Shown one piece after another: positions 37,952-48,041 of a stretch of 64,000 bases of DNA. Source of the DNA: a marine gamma proteobacterium HTCC2080 (GTDB lineage Bacteria > Pseudomonadota > Gammaproteobacteria > Pseudomonadales > Halieaceae); contig AAVV01000001.1 of assembly GCA_000169115.1 (NCBI GenBank), positions 1 to 64,000 of the forward strand, read 5' to 3'. Both the position numbers and the translations under genes were made by a program. The notes below the pieces were generated by a model that worked only from the letters and a program-made list of their open reading frames with translations, ran no database searches and was not told where the DNA came from. The stretch's first letter is position 1. Each line of letters opens with the position of its first letter.

Positions 37952-38596
37952 TCAAACCCAATAGGTGCTGCCGGTCATAAGTTTGGAAGCCTGAGTCATA
38001 ACACGCTTGATTGGCTGGGGGAGTTCCTGACCACCTGCTTTAAGCGCATTTGCACCGTGTCGCTCCTCGTCCTCGAGCATAGTTTGAAGAATGAGCTGCG
38101 ATTTGCGATCGGTTTCCGGTAAGGTTTTTAAGTGGCTGCGCAGGTGGCTTGCAACACGCTCTTCGGTGGCATGAACAAAGCCTAGGCTCACGCTGTCACC
38201 GACCAAGCCGGCAACGGCTCCCATAGCTAAAGATGCGCCATAAAATAGTGGGTTGAGTACGCTGGGTCGGGTGCCTAGCTCCTCCAAACGCTGTTCGCAC
38301 CAAACGAGGTGGTCGATCTCTTCCTGAGCCGCTTCCTGCATTTCGCTTCGGGTGCCGACTGACTTGGCAGTCATTGCCTGTCCCTGATACAGGGCCTGAG
38401 CACAAACTTCTCCCGTGTGATTCACACGCATAAGTCCCGCCGAGTGCTTTCGCTCTTTGTCTGAGAGCTTGCTGTCGCTATGACCTGCGGCAGGGGAGGG
38501 ACGCATCGCTGAGGCGCCCTTACGTGAAAGGGTTTTAAGCATCCCGTCGACTTCCACTAATAAGCGATCTACTGGGGTGAGTTCACGTTGGTTCAT
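37952..38596 (-). CDS. coq7: 5-demethoxyubiquinol hydroxylase Coq7
   Basis: 214 residues. This di-iron membrane-associated monooxygenase makes the penultimate intermediate of aerobic ubiquinone synthesis. The iron ligands are visible as two E-x(n)-E-x2-H sets: GEVCAQALYQGQ with EEIDHLVWCE, and HATEERVASHL with LEDEERHGANAL. The hydrophobic GASLAMGAVAGLVGD stretch is the membrane-contact helix. In Pseudomonas speD lies between the OsmC-like gene and coq7; it is absent here. Convergent with the OsmC-family gene, only 16 bp apart. Confidence 0.94.
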   Translation of the reverse strand: MNQRELTPVDRLLVEVDGMLKTLSRKGASAMRPSPAAGHSDSKLSDKERKHSAGLMRVNHTGEVCAQALYQGQAMTAKSVGTRSEMQEAAQEEIDHLVWCEQRLEELGTRPSVLNPLFYGASLAMGAVAGLVGDSVSLGFVHATEERVASHLRSHLKTLPETDRKSQLILQTMLEDEERHGANALKAGGQELPQPIKRVMTQASKLMTGSTYWV

Positions 38597-38627
38597 AACC
38601 CAATTCTCTTGAAATCCTGCTGCTACT

Positions 38628-39905
38628 TTAGCGATCTATGGCGCGCCAGCCAATATCACGTCGCAGGGTCTTACCGGGCCATTGAATTTTATCGGCCGCA
38701 ATATAGGCCGATGCTTGTGCGGCAAGCGTGTCGATGCCTAACGCAGTTACACACAAGACTCGGCCCCCGCTGGTGCAATACACCCCGTCTTTATTTTCCG
38801 TGCCGGCATGAAAGACTTTTACGTTATCCGAGTTAGCCTCGTTTAGGCCTTCGATGACAGATCCCTTCGAATAGTTCCCGGGATAGCCCTCGGCGGCGAG
38901 CACTACTCCTAGAGCGGCGCGATTATCCCAATCGGCGGTTGTTGTGGCCAAACTTCCCGCTAAGGCAGCACGGCACAACGTATCCAAATCGCTTTGCAGC
39001 CGCATCATGATGGGCTGTGTCTCCGGATCTCCAAAGCGGCAGTTAAATTCTATGACCCGAGGATTGCCCGCATCGTCGATCATTAGCCCGGCATATAAAA
39101 AGCCCGTATAGGGCATGCCATCTGCCGCCATTCCGGCCAATGTCGGGTTAATCACCTCACGCATAATGCGCTCGTGAATGGCTGGGGTCACAACCGGCGC
39201 TGGGGAGTAAGCTCCCATCCCTCCAGTATTGGGTCCCGTATCGCCCTCACCAATACGCTTATGGTCTTGACTGCTGGCCATGGGGAGGGCGTGCTGACCA
39301 TCGGCAATGACGATAAAGCTCGCCTCTTCACCGGCCAGAAATTCCTCGATCACCACTCGGCAGCCGGCCTCTCCAAAGGCGTTCCCCGATAGCATATCGG
39401 TAACAGCCTCCTCGGCCTGAGCTAGCGTTTCGGCAACAATAACCCCCTTCCCTGCAGCGAGGCCATCAGCTTTGACGACAATGGGTGCACCCTGGGCGCG
39501 CAAGTAAGCTAATGCGGGTTCAAGTTCGGTGAAGTTGGCGTATGTGCCGGTTGGGATATGGTGGCGGGCGAGAAAGTCCTTGGTAAAAGCCTTGGAACCT
39601 TCCAATTGTGCCGCTGCCTGACTGGGCCCGAAGCAGGCGAGGCCCCGAGTGGTAAAGTAGTCAACGACCCCGCCCACCAAGGGTGCTTCTGGGCCGATCA
39701 CGGTAAGCGCAACGTTATGGCTCTCTGCAAAGTCTGCCAAAGCAGTAAAGTCTAATACATCGATTGCGACGTTAGTCACCGCGGTCTCACCCGCTGTGCC
39801 AGCATTTCCAGGAGCGGCATAGACGTGATCAACGTGCGCCGCCTGGGCAAGTTTCCAGCACAGCGCGTGCTCGCGACCGCCGCTCCCCACAACAAGAATA
39901 TTCAT
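38628..39905 (-). CDS. purD: Phosphoribosylamine-glycine ligase
   Basis: 425 residues. It ligates phosphoribosylamine and glycine with ATP, step two of purine synthesis. It starts MNILVVGSGGREHALCWKL, and the ATP-grasp domain shows PIVVKADGLAAGKGVIVA, EEFLAGEEASFIVIADG, the SQDHKRIGEGDTGPNTGGM loop (split over two conserved blocks) and IEFNCRFGDPETQ. GAGGAGACTGAAG precedes the ATG. It lies 21 bp after purH on the same strand and is part of the fis-purH-purD group. Confidence 0.96.
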   Translation of the reverse strand: MNILVVGSGGREHALCWKLAQAAHVDHVYAAPGNAGTAGETAVTNVAIDVLDFTALADFAESHNVALTVIGPEAPLVGGVVDYFTTRGLACFGPSQAAAQLEGSKAFTKDFLARHHIPTGTYANFTELEPALAYLRAQGAPIVVKADGLAAGKGVIVAETLAQAEEAVTDMLSGNAFGEAGCRVVIEEFLAGEEASFIVIADGQHALPMASSQDHKRIGEGDTGPNTGGMGAYSPAPVVTPAIHERIMREVINPTLAGMAADGMPYTGFLYAGLMIDDAGNPRVIEFNCRFGDPETQPIMMRLQSDLDTLCRAALAGSLATTTADWDNRAALGVVLAAEGYPGNYSKGSVIEGLNEANSDNVKVFHAGTENKDGVYCTSGGRVLCVTALGIDTLAAQASAYIAADKIQWPGKTLRRDIGWRAIDR

Positions 39906-39926
39906 CTTCAGTCTCCTCGTTGCTTG

Positions 39927-41501
39927 TTAGTGACGGAAATGTCGCATGCCTGTAAATACCATGGCCATCCCTGCTTCATCGGCAGCCGCAATTATTTCGT
40001 CATCTCGAATTGAGCCGCCAGGCTGGATTACCGCAGCAATGCCACGCTCGGCGGCATTGTCGATACCATCGCGAAAGGGGAAAAATGCATCCGAAGCCAT
40101 GATCGCACCCCGAACTTCAAGCTTGGCATGCTCTGCTTTAATCGCAGCAATCCGCGCAGAATTGACCCGGGACATTTGTCCTGCACCCACGCCAATTGTC
40201 CGGTTATTGGCCGCATAAATGATGGCGTTGGACTTCACAAATTTGGCGACTTTCCAAGCGAAAAGTAAATCGAGCCACTCTTGTTCGGTGGGCTGGCGTT
40301 GGCTGACCACTTTCAGGTCGTCCCGATTAATCATCCCGTCGTCCCGATCTTGTACTAGCAAGCCACCATTGACCCGCTTAAAGTCTTGGGCGCCGACTGG
40401 CGCGCTCCACTCACCGGTTTTGAGAACGCGTATATTTTTCTTTGCTGCAATCACAGATAACGCCGCGGCATTGACCTCTGGAGCGATAATCACCTCAACA
40501 AATTGCCGGTCAACAATTGTCTGGGCGGTAGCGGCGTCCAATTCGCGGTTAAACGCAATAATGCCACCGAAGGCCGATTCGGGATCGGTGTGAAACGCGA
40601 GATCGTAGGCATCACCTAGAGAGTCTGAGACGGCAACGCCACAAGGGTTTGCGTGCTTCACAATGACGCAAGCGGGCTCGTGGAAATTTTTAACGCACTC
40701 CAATGCAGCATCGGTATCAGCAACATTATTGTAAGACAGAGCTTTCCCTTGCAGCTGCGTCGCGGTTGCGATGCCAACTTCTTTTGGGGAGTGCTCTTTG
40801 TAAAAAGCCGCTTGCTGATGGGGGTTTTCGCCGTAGCGCATGGTTTCAGCTTTGACGAGTTGTAGGTTAAGCGTGCGAGGGAAACCCTCGCTACCACTAC
40901 CTAGCTGCTGGCCAAAATAGTTGGCAATAGCGCCGTCATAATGTGCCGTATGTTCAAAGGCTTTTATAGCGAGATCGAAGCGGGTTTCGTGTCTGATGGC
41001 ATTGTCGTGGGCGTCGAGTTCTTCAATAAGACACGCATAGTCCCCTGCGTCGACAACAATGGTCACGTCGCGGTGGTTCTTTGCCGCGGCACGGACCATG
41101 GTGGGTCCGCCGATATCGATATTCTCAATCGCATCCTCGAGACTGCAGTCCGGGCGAGCAACGGTGGCCTCAAAGGGATACAGATTGACTACGACCATGT
41201 CGATAGGGGCAATGTCATGGCTAGCCATCACGCCATCGTCGGTACCGCGACGACCTAAAATACCGCCATGAATAGTGGGGTGAAGTGTTTTAACACGCCC
41301 GTCCATCATTTCCGGAAAGCCGGTATGGTCAGAAACTTCGGTAACAGGCAGCCCCGCTTCACGGAGCAACTTGCAGGTCCCTCCAGTAGACAGTAACGCG
41401 ACGTTACGATCGACCAGTGCCTTCGCAAAATCGACGATGCCGGTTTTGTCAGAGACACTGATTAGGGCGCGGCGTACAGGGGCAAGGTGTGACTCAGTCA
41501 T
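39927..41501 (-). CDS. purH: Bifunctional AICAR transformylase/IMP cyclohydrolase
   Basis: 524 residues, the full family length. The N-terminal methylglyoxal-synthase-like cyclohydrolase domain begins [20 protein letters not shown] with [14 protein letters not shown]. The C-terminal transformylase has LRYGENPHQ-like [45 protein letters not shown] and [16 protein letters not shown]. It performs the last two steps to IMP. It follows fis by 37 bp on the same strand; Fis-purH linkage is common in gammaproteobacteria. Confidence 0.97.
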   Translation of the reverse strand: MTESHLAPVRRALISVSDKTGIVDFAKALVDRNVALLSTGGTCKLLREAGLPVTEVSDHTGFPEMMDGRVKTLHPTIHGGILGRRGTDDGVMASHDIAPIDMVVVNLYPFEATVARPDCSLEDAIENIDIGGPTMVRAAAKNHRDVTIVVDAGDYACLIEELDAHDNAIRHETRFDLAIKAFEHTAHYDGAIANYFGQQLGSGSEGFPRTLNLQLVKAETMRYGENPHQQAAFYKEHSPKEVGIATATQLQGKALSYNNVADTDAALECVKNFHEPACVIVKHANPCGVAVSDSLGDAYDLAFHTDPESAFGGIIAFNRELDAATAQTIVDRQFVEVIIAPEVNAAALSVIAAKKNIRVLKTGEWSAPVGAQDFKRVNGGLLVQDRDDGMINRDDLKVVSQRQPTEQEWLDLLFAWKVAKFVKSNAIIYAANNRTIGVGAGQMSRVNSARIAAIKAEHAKLEVRGAIMASDAFFPFRDGIDNAAERGIAAVIQPGGSIRDDEIIAAADEAGMAMVFTGMRHFRH

Positions 41502-41537
41502 GGTGTGAGGGGTCCTAAAGAGCGAGGTGGGTAAGTG

Positions 41538-41792
41538 TTAAATAAGATGGTACTGACGTAGCTTTTTACGCAGCGTGCCTCGGTTGAGGCCTAGTATCGC
41601 GGCGGCTTTACTTTGGTTGCCGCACGTTTCTTGCATAACCGCTCGAAACAGGGGCTCTTCAACTTGAGCAAGGACTAGTGCGTGGAGATCGGTGCAGGTG
41701 GCGCCATCAAGTTGTTCAAAAAAATGTGTAATGCTCTCCTTGGCACTTTCGCGAAGGGGGCGGGGTTGGACAGGGTTTTTTTCTGTGGTCAC
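41538..41792 (-). CDS. fis: DNA-binding protein Fis
   Basis: 84 residues. This nucleoid-associated protein bends DNA and controls growth-phase-dependent transcription. Helices A-B are the PLFRAVMQETCGNQ region and the C-terminal helix-turn-helix is QSKAAAILGLNRGTLRKKLRQY. It overlaps the dusB stop by four bases (ATGA), the classic dusB-fis operon. Confidence 0.95.
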   Translation of the reverse strand: MTTEKNPVQPRPLRESAKESITHFFEQLDGATCTDLHALVLAQVEEPLFRAVMQETCGNQSKAAAILGLNRGTLRKKLRQYHLI

Positions 41793-42886
41793 GCCGCGAG
41801 CTCGTTATTGCGAAGAGCAGAGGGGTTATCAGTACATCTTAGTTCAAGGGTTTGTAGCAGCGTCTGCTGGGCATCGGCATCTTGCAACGCGTTGAAGTGG
41901 CGTTTCCATTCTGTGAAAGAGCTGGCTACGTCATTTTCAATCGCGTCTATAAACCAGCCCACGTGTTTCCGGGCAATACGAACGCCCATGAAATCACCAT
42001 GAAAGTCATGGAGCGCGGTCAGGTGGCAGCGCATCTGTAAAAAACGTTCAGCTAATGAGGGCAGAGGTGTTCGCAGGCCGGCTAATGATTGCGCGATAGC
42101 GCCGGGCAGCCAGGGGCGCCCAAGGGCTGCGCGGCCGATCATGATGCCTGCCGCACCGGTTTTCTGCAGAACCGCCAGAGCCTGCGCTGGCGTCGTGATG
42201 TCACCATTGGCCAGAACCGGAATACTGACGGCATCGACGATACGCTCGATCGTATGATACTCGGCTTCTCCTTTAAAACGGTCTGCTCTCGTTCTACCGT
42301 GCACCGTCAGCAATTGTATGCCGGCGTCTTCGGCAATTTTGGCAATGGCCACACCATTGCGCTGTTGGGGGGAGACTCCCGTGCGAATCTTCAGCGTTAC
42401 CGGCACGTCGACCGCCGACACCACCGCTTTTAAAATTTCAGCAACTCGATCTTCATCGGCTAGAAGTGCTGAGCCTGCTGCCTTCTTACATACCTTTTTA
42501 GCCGGGCAGCCCATATTGATATCAATAACGTCGGCGCCGTCATCGGCGTTGAGTCGCGCAGCGTTGGCCAACTGCTGAGGCTCACTGCCAACAATTTGCA
42601 CCGATCGGAGACCGCCTTTGGCACTGTGACGGCGGCGTAAAGAAGATTTGCGTGACGCAAGTAGTTTGGGGTCAGAGGTAAGCATTTCAGCAACGGCCAT
42701 GCCTGCACCCAGCTCCACGCACAGCTCTCGCATGGGCAAGTCAGTGACCCCAGCCATTGGTGCAAGAGCCACGGGGTTAGCCAGCTTAAAGCCACCAATC
42801 TTTAAACATGTTGGGATAACCCTTTCTGTCTCTGCCGAGTAGTGCAAAGACGAGAGGACTTCTTTTGGGGTTGGTGTTTCAGTCAC
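41789..42886 (-). CDS. dusB: tRNA-dihydrouridine synthase B
   Basis: 365 residues. This FMN-dependent enzyme reduces uridines in the tRNA D-loop. Conserved: VALAPMAGVTDLPMREL, IDINMGCPAKKVCKKAAGSAL with the catalytic Cys, LLTVHGRTRADRFKG, PVLANGDI and GAAGIMIGRAALGRPWL. The N-terminus is about 27 residues longer than E. coli DusB before the first strand, so a downstream start is possible, but no better-placed start with a ribosome-binding site is obvious. It is first in the dusB-fis operon. Confidence 0.94.
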   Translation of the reverse strand: MTETPTPKEVLSSLHYSAETERVIPTCLKIGGFKLANPVALAPMAGVTDLPMRELCVELGAGMAVAEMLTSDPKLLASRKSSLRRRHSAKGGLRSVQIVGSEPQQLANAARLNADDGADVIDINMGCPAKKVCKKAAGSALLADEDRVAEILKAVVSAVDVPVTLKIRTGVSPQQRNGVAIAKIAEDAGIQLLTVHGRTRADRFKGEAEYHTIERIVDAVSIPVLANGDITTPAQALAVLQKTGAAGIMIGRAALGRPWLPGAIAQSLAGLRTPLPSLAERFLQMRCHLTALHDFHGDFMGVRIARKHVGWFIDAIENDVASSFTEWKRHFNALQDADAQQTLLQTLELRCTDNPSALRNNELAA

Positions 42887-43122
42887 TAAGACTTACCAGG
42901 GTGCGAACTGGGGCTGCAAAGCATACAGCGCAATGGCGATAGGATGAAGCGGAAAGGTTAAATTTTAACCAGTTGCCGGCCATGTTAGCGCTAACTCTGC
43001 CATGATTTTTCGCGCACAAGGTGCTACTAGTTTGCGCCAATCCATTAGACAGCTCGAAACGTATGGTTCAGAATGTTCCGAAAATTAATATAACTGACGT
43101 GAACTAGCAGCGAACTGTCGAG

Positions 43123-43578
43123 ATGTCTGATATTTTGTTAATCAATGGACCCAACCTTAATTTGTTGGGGTCACGAGAGCCCGATCGTTACGGGAGCGAA
43201 TCTCTTGAGGCGATAACGTCTCGGCTGTGTGCAGAGGCAGAGCGCGCAGGGATTTCCATCTCCTGCGTCCAAAGCAATGCAGAGCATGAGTTAATAGATG
43301 CCATCCATAGCGCTCCTTCAGGCAGTACGCAATTCATCATCATTAATCCTGCCGCATTGACCCACACCAGCATTGCTTTGCGCGATGCCCTGTTGGCGGT
43401 GGCCATCCCGTTTATTGAGGTGCATATATCCAACCCTCATGCCCGGGAAGCTTTTCGCCAGCACAGCTATTTATCCGATATTGCCGAGGGCGTTATTTGT
43501 GGCCTAGGCAGTTTCGGTTACGACTGCGCCCTCGCCGGTGCATTGAAAAAACTTACTCCAAATTTTAAGCCTGCCTGA
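43123..43578 (+). CDS. aroQ: Type II 3-dehydroquinate dehydratase
   Basis: 151 residues. It removes water from 3-dehydroquinate in the shikimate pathway. The type II signature [21 protein letters not shown], the [13 protein letters not shown] segment, [14 protein letters not shown] and [18 protein letters not shown] (here [15 protein letters not shown]) are intact. It is first in the aroQ-accB-accC-prmA plus-strand group; accB starts 12 bp after its stop. Confidence 0.96.
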   Translation: MSDILLINGPNLNLLGSREPDRYGSESLEAITSRLCAEAERAGISISCVQSNAEHELIDAIHSAPSGSTQFIIINPAALTHTSIALRDALLAVAIPFIEVHISNPHAREAFRQHSYLSDIAEGVICGLGSFGYDCALAGALKKLTPNFKPA

Positions 43579-43589
43579 GGGTCGACACT

Positions 43590-44051
43590 ATGGATATTCG
43601 CAAAGTCAAAAAGTTGATTGAGCTCTTGGAAGAGTCAAATATTGACGAAATTGAAATCATCGAGGGGGAGGAGTCAGTTCGCATTAGCCGCAACAGCTAT
43701 GCTGCCCAAGCGGCCGTAAATTATGCACCGCCTGCTGTTCCCGCACCTGTGGCCGCTGCACCAGCGCCCGTAGCTGCTCCCGCCGCAGCAGAGCCAGTGG
43801 CAGAGACGATCTCAACAGACAATGCGGTGCTTTCTCCCATGGTGGGTACGTTCTACCGCTCACCCAGCCCAGAGGCTGGCGCTTTTGTTGAGGTGGGGCA
43901 AGTAGTGCGAGTTGGCGATGTTCTGTGCATTGTTGAAGCCATGAAGATGATGAATCAGATTGAAGCCGATCGGGCTGGTACTGTGACGGCGATTCACGTG
44001 ACAGATGGCGAGCCCGTAGAGTTTGACCAACCCCTCATCACCATTGCCTGA
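43590..44051 (+). CDS. accB: Biotin carboxyl carrier protein of acetyl-CoA carboxylase
   Basis: 153 residues. It carries the biotin that shuttles carboxyl groups in the first step of fatty-acid synthesis. The N-terminal [19 protein letters not shown] helix is followed by a long Ala/Pro linker (about residues 46-72) and the biotinyl domain with Lys in [13 protein letters not shown]. It is in the standard accB-accC pair. Confidence 0.97.
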   Translation: MDIRKVKKLIELLEESNIDEIEIIEGEESVRISRNSYAAQAAVNYAPPAVPAPVAAAPAPVAAPAAAEPVAETISTDNAVLSPMVGTFYRSPSPEAGAFVEVGQVVRVGDVLCIVEAMKMMNQIEADRAGTVTAIHVTDGEPVEFDQPLITIA

Positions 44052-44096
44052 GCCTGTAGGTAGCTCATTGCGCTATCGACCAAGAGGAATCATTTG

Positions 44097-45443
44097 ATGT
44101 TAGATAGAGTTTTGATCGCCAACCGAGGCGAAATTGCCCTGAGGATTTTGCGCGCTTGCCGAGAGTTAGGCATTGAGACGGTTGCGGTTCATTCAACGGC
44201 AGATCGTGAATTGAAGCATGTCCGCCTTGCTGATCAGGCCGTTTGTATTGGACCGCCAAATTCAACGCTGAGTTATTTGAATGTGCCTGCGATTATTAGT
44301 GTGGCTGAGGTGACAAATACTGACGCCATCCACCCGGGCTATGGATTCTTGTCCGAAAATGCCGATTTCGCCGAGCAGGTCGAGAAGAGTGGCTTTGTAT
44401 TTATTGGTCCCACTGCAGAAACCATTCGCCTGATGGGTGACAAAGTGTCGGCAAAGCACCAAATGCAACGCTCTGGTGTGCCAACGGTGCCGGGTTCAGA
44501 GGGGGCTGTTCCCGAGGACCCCGACGAAGTTTTACGTATTGCTCGAGATATTGGCTACCCCGTTATTGTGAAGGCTGCAGCGGGTGGAGGCGGGCGTGGT
44601 ATGCGTGTAGTGCACAACGAGGAAGTGCTGCTCAGCTCGATTCAGGTGACGCAGTCTGAGGCTAAGGCAGCTTTTGGATCACCGGTGGTTTATATCGAGA
44701 AGTTCCTCCAACGGCCGCGTCACGTAGAGATTCAGATTCTTGCCGACGGTCAGGGCAACGCCATTCACTTGGGTGATCGCGACTGCTCGCTGCAGCGGCG
44801 TCACCAGAAAGTTATTGAAGAGGCGCCGGCACCCGGTATTGATGAGAAGCTGCGCGCTGAAATCGGCGATGCCTGCGTCAAAGCCTGTATCGACATTGGT
44901 TATCGCGGCGCCGGTACGTTTGAGTTTTTGTACGAAGACGGCGGTTTTTATTTCATTGAGATGAATACGCGGGTTCAGGTAGAGCATCCGGTAACCGAGA
45001 TGATTACTGGCGTGGATATTGTCCGAGAGCAATTACTGATTGCCTCAGGTGAAAAGCTCTCGATTCGTCAGGAAGATGTGGTGTTCAAAGGGCACGCTTT
45101 AGAGTGTCGAATCAATGCCGAAGACCCCCGAAACTTCTTACCTTCTCCTGGCAGGATCAACACCTTTCATGCGCCGGGTGGCCCTGGGGTTCGTGTTGAT
45201 TCACACGTTTACAGTGGTTACACCGTGCCTCCCCATTACGACAGCCTGATCGGCAAGCTGATCACCCATGGGGATACCCGTGCTGGGGCGCTGGTTAAAA
45301 TGCGTCAGGCCCTTGATGAGCTGGTCGTCGAGGGTATCCGAACTAACTCAGCGCTTCACCGACAGTTGGTTGTTGACCCTTCATTTATGGCGGGTGGTGT
45401 CAGCATTCACTACCTCGAGAGTAAGCTGGAACACGAGAATTGA
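44097..45443 (+). CDS. accC: Biotin carboxylase subunit of acetyl-CoA carboxylase
   Basis: 448 residues from ATG 44097; AAGAGGA lies 8 bases upstream, which favours it over a TTG one codon earlier. It carboxylates biotin on AccB with ATP and bicarbonate. The ATP-grasp elements are present: [64 protein letters not shown] and [17 protein letters not shown]. Its stop overlaps the prmA TTG start (TTGA). Confidence 0.97.
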   Translation: MLDRVLIANRGEIALRILRACRELGIETVAVHSTADRELKHVRLADQAVCIGPPNSTLSYLNVPAIISVAEVTNTDAIHPGYGFLSENADFAEQVEKSGFVFIGPTAETIRLMGDKVSAKHQMQRSGVPTVPGSEGAVPEDPDEVLRIARDIGYPVIVKAAAGGGGRGMRVVHNEEVLLSSIQVTQSEAKAAFGSPVVYIEKFLQRPRHVEIQILADGQGNAIHLGDRDCSLQRRHQKVIEEAPAPGIDEKLRAEIGDACVKACIDIGYRGAGTFEFLYEDGGFYFIEMNTRVQVEHPVTEMITGVDIVREQLLIASGEKLSIRQEDVVFKGHALECRINAEDPRNFLPSPGRINTFHAPGGPGVRVDSHVYSGYTVPPHYDSLIGKLITHGDTRAGALVKMRQALDELVVEGIRTNSALHRQLVVDPSFMAGGVSIHYLESKLEHEN

Positions 45444-46342
45444 CCGACACGGGTTGGCAAGAGCTGCGCTTCAGTACAGTCCCTGATCACCTCGATAGCC
45501 TGGAGTCATGGTTGTTTGATCAGGGAGCCCTTGCGGTGACGCTTGAAGACAATGCTGACGAACCACTTTTAGAGCCAGGACCTGGTGAGACGCCGCTTTG
45601 GCAAAACATCAAGCTGGTCGCCTTGTTTGAAACGGGGCGCGACCTGTCTCCAATTCTGGCGGATGTGCCATCACAGTGGGTGACCGCATCTGCAGCGGAG
45701 GCCAGTTTTGTTCCGGACCAAGACTGGGAACGTGCTTGGATGGCAGATTTTCAGCCATTGAAAATGGGTCGTCGGCTTTGGATTTGCCCCAGCTGGTGCG
45801 AGCCGCCGGATCCAGATGCCGTCAATATTCATCTGGATCCCGGCCTTGCCTTTGGGACGGGGACACATCCCACCACTGCGATGTGCCTAGCTGAGCTCGA
45901 CGCCAGCATTCGGCCCGGTACGAACCTCATCGACTATGGCTGTGGCTCTGGCATTTTGGCTATTGCCGGTTTAAAGCTGGGCGCATCTAAAGCCTTTGCA
46001 GTCGACAATGATCCGCAGGCTGTGACCGCCACACTCGATAACGCTCAGCGCAACGCGGTTACTCAGGAGGACCTAGATGTTTTTTTGGTTTCTCAAGCAG
46101 ATACTCAGGCACGGTTGCGGCCTGTTGATCTGGTAATAGCCAATATACTTGCAGGCCCCTTGGAGGCGCTGGCGCCGACATTAGTAAATTTAATGAATCC
46201 CGGTGGCCGTTTGATTTTGGCAGGTCTGCTCAATGAGCAGGCAGCGGGCCTAATAGCCACCTATCAGCCTTGGGTAGCTCTGACTGCGGTACAAGAAAAG
46301 GATGGCTGGACGCTGCTAGCTGGTGAAAAGCTTCCAGAGTAA
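45440..46342 (+). CDS. prmA: Ribosomal protein L11 methyltransferase
   Basis: 300 residues. It trimethylates ribosomal protein L11. The N-terminal substrate-recognition domain ([21 protein letters not shown]) is followed by the methyltransferase domain: [37 protein letters not shown] and [13 protein letters not shown]. The start is TTG at 45440, overlapping the accC stop; no ATG or GTG nearby would keep the conserved N-terminus. accC-prmA linkage is typical. Confidence 0.95.
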   Translation: MTDTGWQELRFSTVPDHLDSLESWLFDQGALAVTLEDNADEPLLEPGPGETPLWQNIKLVALFETGRDLSPILADVPSQWVTASAAEASFVPDQDWERAWMADFQPLKMGRRLWICPSWCEPPDPDAVNIHLDPGLAFGTGTHPTTAMCLAELDASIRPGTNLIDYGCGSGILAIAGLKLGASKAFAVDNDPQAVTATLDNAQRNAVTQEDLDVFLVSQADTQARLRPVDLVIANILAGPLEALAPTLVNLMNPGGRLILAGLLNEQAAGLIATYQPWVALTAVQEKDGWTLLAGEKLPE

Positions 46343-46348
46343 TTCCCC

Positions 46349-46366
46349 GAAAGGTTCGCCTTTTTC
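46349..46366 (+). terminator. Short hairpin with T-run after prmA
   Basis: AAAGG and CCTTT pair around a stable TTCG tetraloop, and the right arm runs into TTTTT. It lies seven bases after the prmA stop. The stem is only five to six base pairs long. Confidence 0.4.
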
Positions 46367-46468
46367 GTCGATCGATCCAACCCCCAGAGCCCCAAACACT
46401 TGGCCTAGTGACTGCGCGTTGTAGAGAGCTGGCCCTGTTGCGAGCCTTGGGTGACCAATTTCTGACAG

Positions 46469-47533
46469 TTAGCCCTGAGCCAACAACTCTCGCAGGTCAA
46501 TTAGGGCGGCGTTTGCCCGTGAAATATAGTTAGCCATGACCAACGAGTGATTGGCCCATAAGCCAAAGCCAGAACCGTTGAGAATTATTGGACTCCAGAC
46601 AATGCCCTGCGTTGCCTCCAACTCTCTAATGATCTGCTGCAAACTGACCCGGGCATTCTTTTTTTCTAAAACGCCGGCGAAGTCTATTTCTGCACCCTTT
46701 AGAAGGTGAATTAAAGCCCAGGCGGCCCCACGACTTTCATAAAATACATCGTCAATCTCGGACCAGGGCGTTTTGATTTCTTGTTCTTCGGGGTCAATGG
46801 TTGCAGCCGATGCCGTGGGGTCCCCCGCTAGGTCAGTATTTAACCTTCGTTGTCCAACACTTGCCGATAAACGCTGGGACAGACTGCCCAAACGTTTTTC
46901 AATCATTCCCAACCAAAAGCCTAAATTGTCGGCTCGCGCATAAAATCGCGCGCCTTCAGGGCCCTTCTCAGGTAGCCGCGCTAAGTAGGCCTTAAGGTAC
47001 TTATTGGCGCTGCGGTATTCTCGTTCAGAAGCGGGCAGTATCCAGCTGTCTGATTGAAAGTTGATCCTTGGCTCGGCCAGGGTTAGGTCTACATCTTCAC
47101 GAGATTGGCTTTGTGAACGACTTAAAACCTCGCGTAGTGCTCTGGCAAGATCTCGTGACTGCACGAGTACGCCGTATTCCCAGTTGGGCATGTTGTCTAT
47201 AAATAAACCCGGCGGTAGCAGGTCGTTATGAGTGTAGCCCCCGTCCTTTTCGAGCAAGGTATCGATCACTTCGATCAGTGCAAGAGTGGTGGCACTGCCA
47301 GGCACCAGCGGCTGTCCACTGGCAGTCGAGTAGTCCTGAGTTTTGGTGGTCATGTCAAAAGCGGGGGGAGCCGCACTCCACCAGATGGCAAGAACAATCA
47401 TCACAATTAGATACAGGGCACCTACGCCGGCGACAATCTTGCCCATGGGGCCGTCTGTCTTGGCGAACCCCGATAAAACTAAAGAGTCTCTCGCTTGCTG
47501 AAAGAAAGTACGAACTCGGGTGGCTACAGACAT
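46469..47533 (-). CDS. DUF2333 family membrane-anchored protein
   Basis: 354 residues. A single transmembrane helix near residues 32-53 (VAGVGALYLIVMIVLAIWWSA) anchors a soluble, probably periplasmic domain. FIDNMPNWEYGVLVQSRDLARALREVL and VFYESRGAAWALIHLLKGAEIDF are characteristic of DUF2333 proteins found across Pseudomonas-like bacteria. Function is unknown in the family. It starts 13 bp after the copper-chaperone gene on the same strand, so it may be the last gene of the dsbD transcription unit. Confidence 0.75.
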   Translation of the reverse strand: MSVATRVRTFFQQARDSLVLSGFAKTDGPMGKIVAGVGALYLIVMIVLAIWWSAAPPAFDMTTKTQDYSTASGQPLVPGSATTLALIEVIDTLLEKDGGYTHNDLLPPGLFIDNMPNWEYGVLVQSRDLARALREVLSRSQSQSREDVDLTLAEPRINFQSDSWILPASEREYRSANKYLKAYLARLPEKGPEGARFYARADNLGFWLGMIEKRLGSLSQRLSASVGQRRLNTDLAGDPTASAATIDPEEQEIKTPWSEIDDVFYESRGAAWALIHLLKGAEIDFAGVLEKKNARVSLQQIIRELEATQGIVWSPIILNGSGFGLWANHSLVMANYISRANAALIDLRELLAQG

Positions 47534-47546
47534 CAGGCTGAATTCC

Positions 47547-48041
47547 TCAATGGTGGTGATGATTCATGCTGTCGGCATCCCGTTGCACGATGGCGGTTGC
47601 ACAGGTTTTATCCTCTGCGCTGAGCAGACAAATCTCCACCTCTGAGCCGGTGGCTGGCATCGCATTAATACCTGTGAGCATTAAGTGTAAACCAGCGGGT
47701 TTGAATTCAACGACTTCACCTGGTGCCAAGGTAAGGTCGGTCACAGGGACCATTCTCATTCGATCACCGGTTTGCACGCTTTCGTGCAGCGTTGTGTCCG
47801 CTGCAAGACTCGAGCTAGCCCCGGTAATGGTTAACGGTGTATTGCCTTGGTTAGACAGTTGGCCATAGGCGGCCGTCATCGATTGTGTCGGGGGCATTGC
47901 TCGCACCCAGAGTTGTTCCAGCTCTAATTCAGCGGCGGCCATTGGGCTGACACCGACACTCAGAAATATCACAAGCCACCCGGCTTTAACGTGGCGCCGC
48001 GAAGAAAGGGCGCTCGGGCCCAGTGAAGTACCTGGGGTCAT
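47547..48041 (-). CDS. Periplasmic copper chaperone PCu(A)C
   Basis: 164 residues. A signal peptide ends near residue 36 (SPMAAA-EL). The copper-binding Met/His pattern of the family is visible: MPPTQSMTAAYG, the TLHES and RMRMV pair and AGLHLMLTGI. The C-terminus ends in MNHHHH, a second likely metal-binding site. PCu(A)C proteins load Cu(I) into cytochrome oxidase CuA or CuB centres. Its start overlaps the dsbD stop by four bases (ATGA), linking copper delivery with a thiol-reduction system. Confidence 0.86.
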   Translation of the reverse strand: MTPGTSLGPSALSSRRHVKAGWLVIFLSVGVSPMAAAELELEQLWVRAMPPTQSMTAAYGQLSNQGNTPLTITGASSSLAADTTLHESVQTGDRMRMVPVTDLTLAPGEVVEFKPAGLHLMLTGINAMPATGSEVEICLLSAEDKTCATAIVQRDADSMNHHHH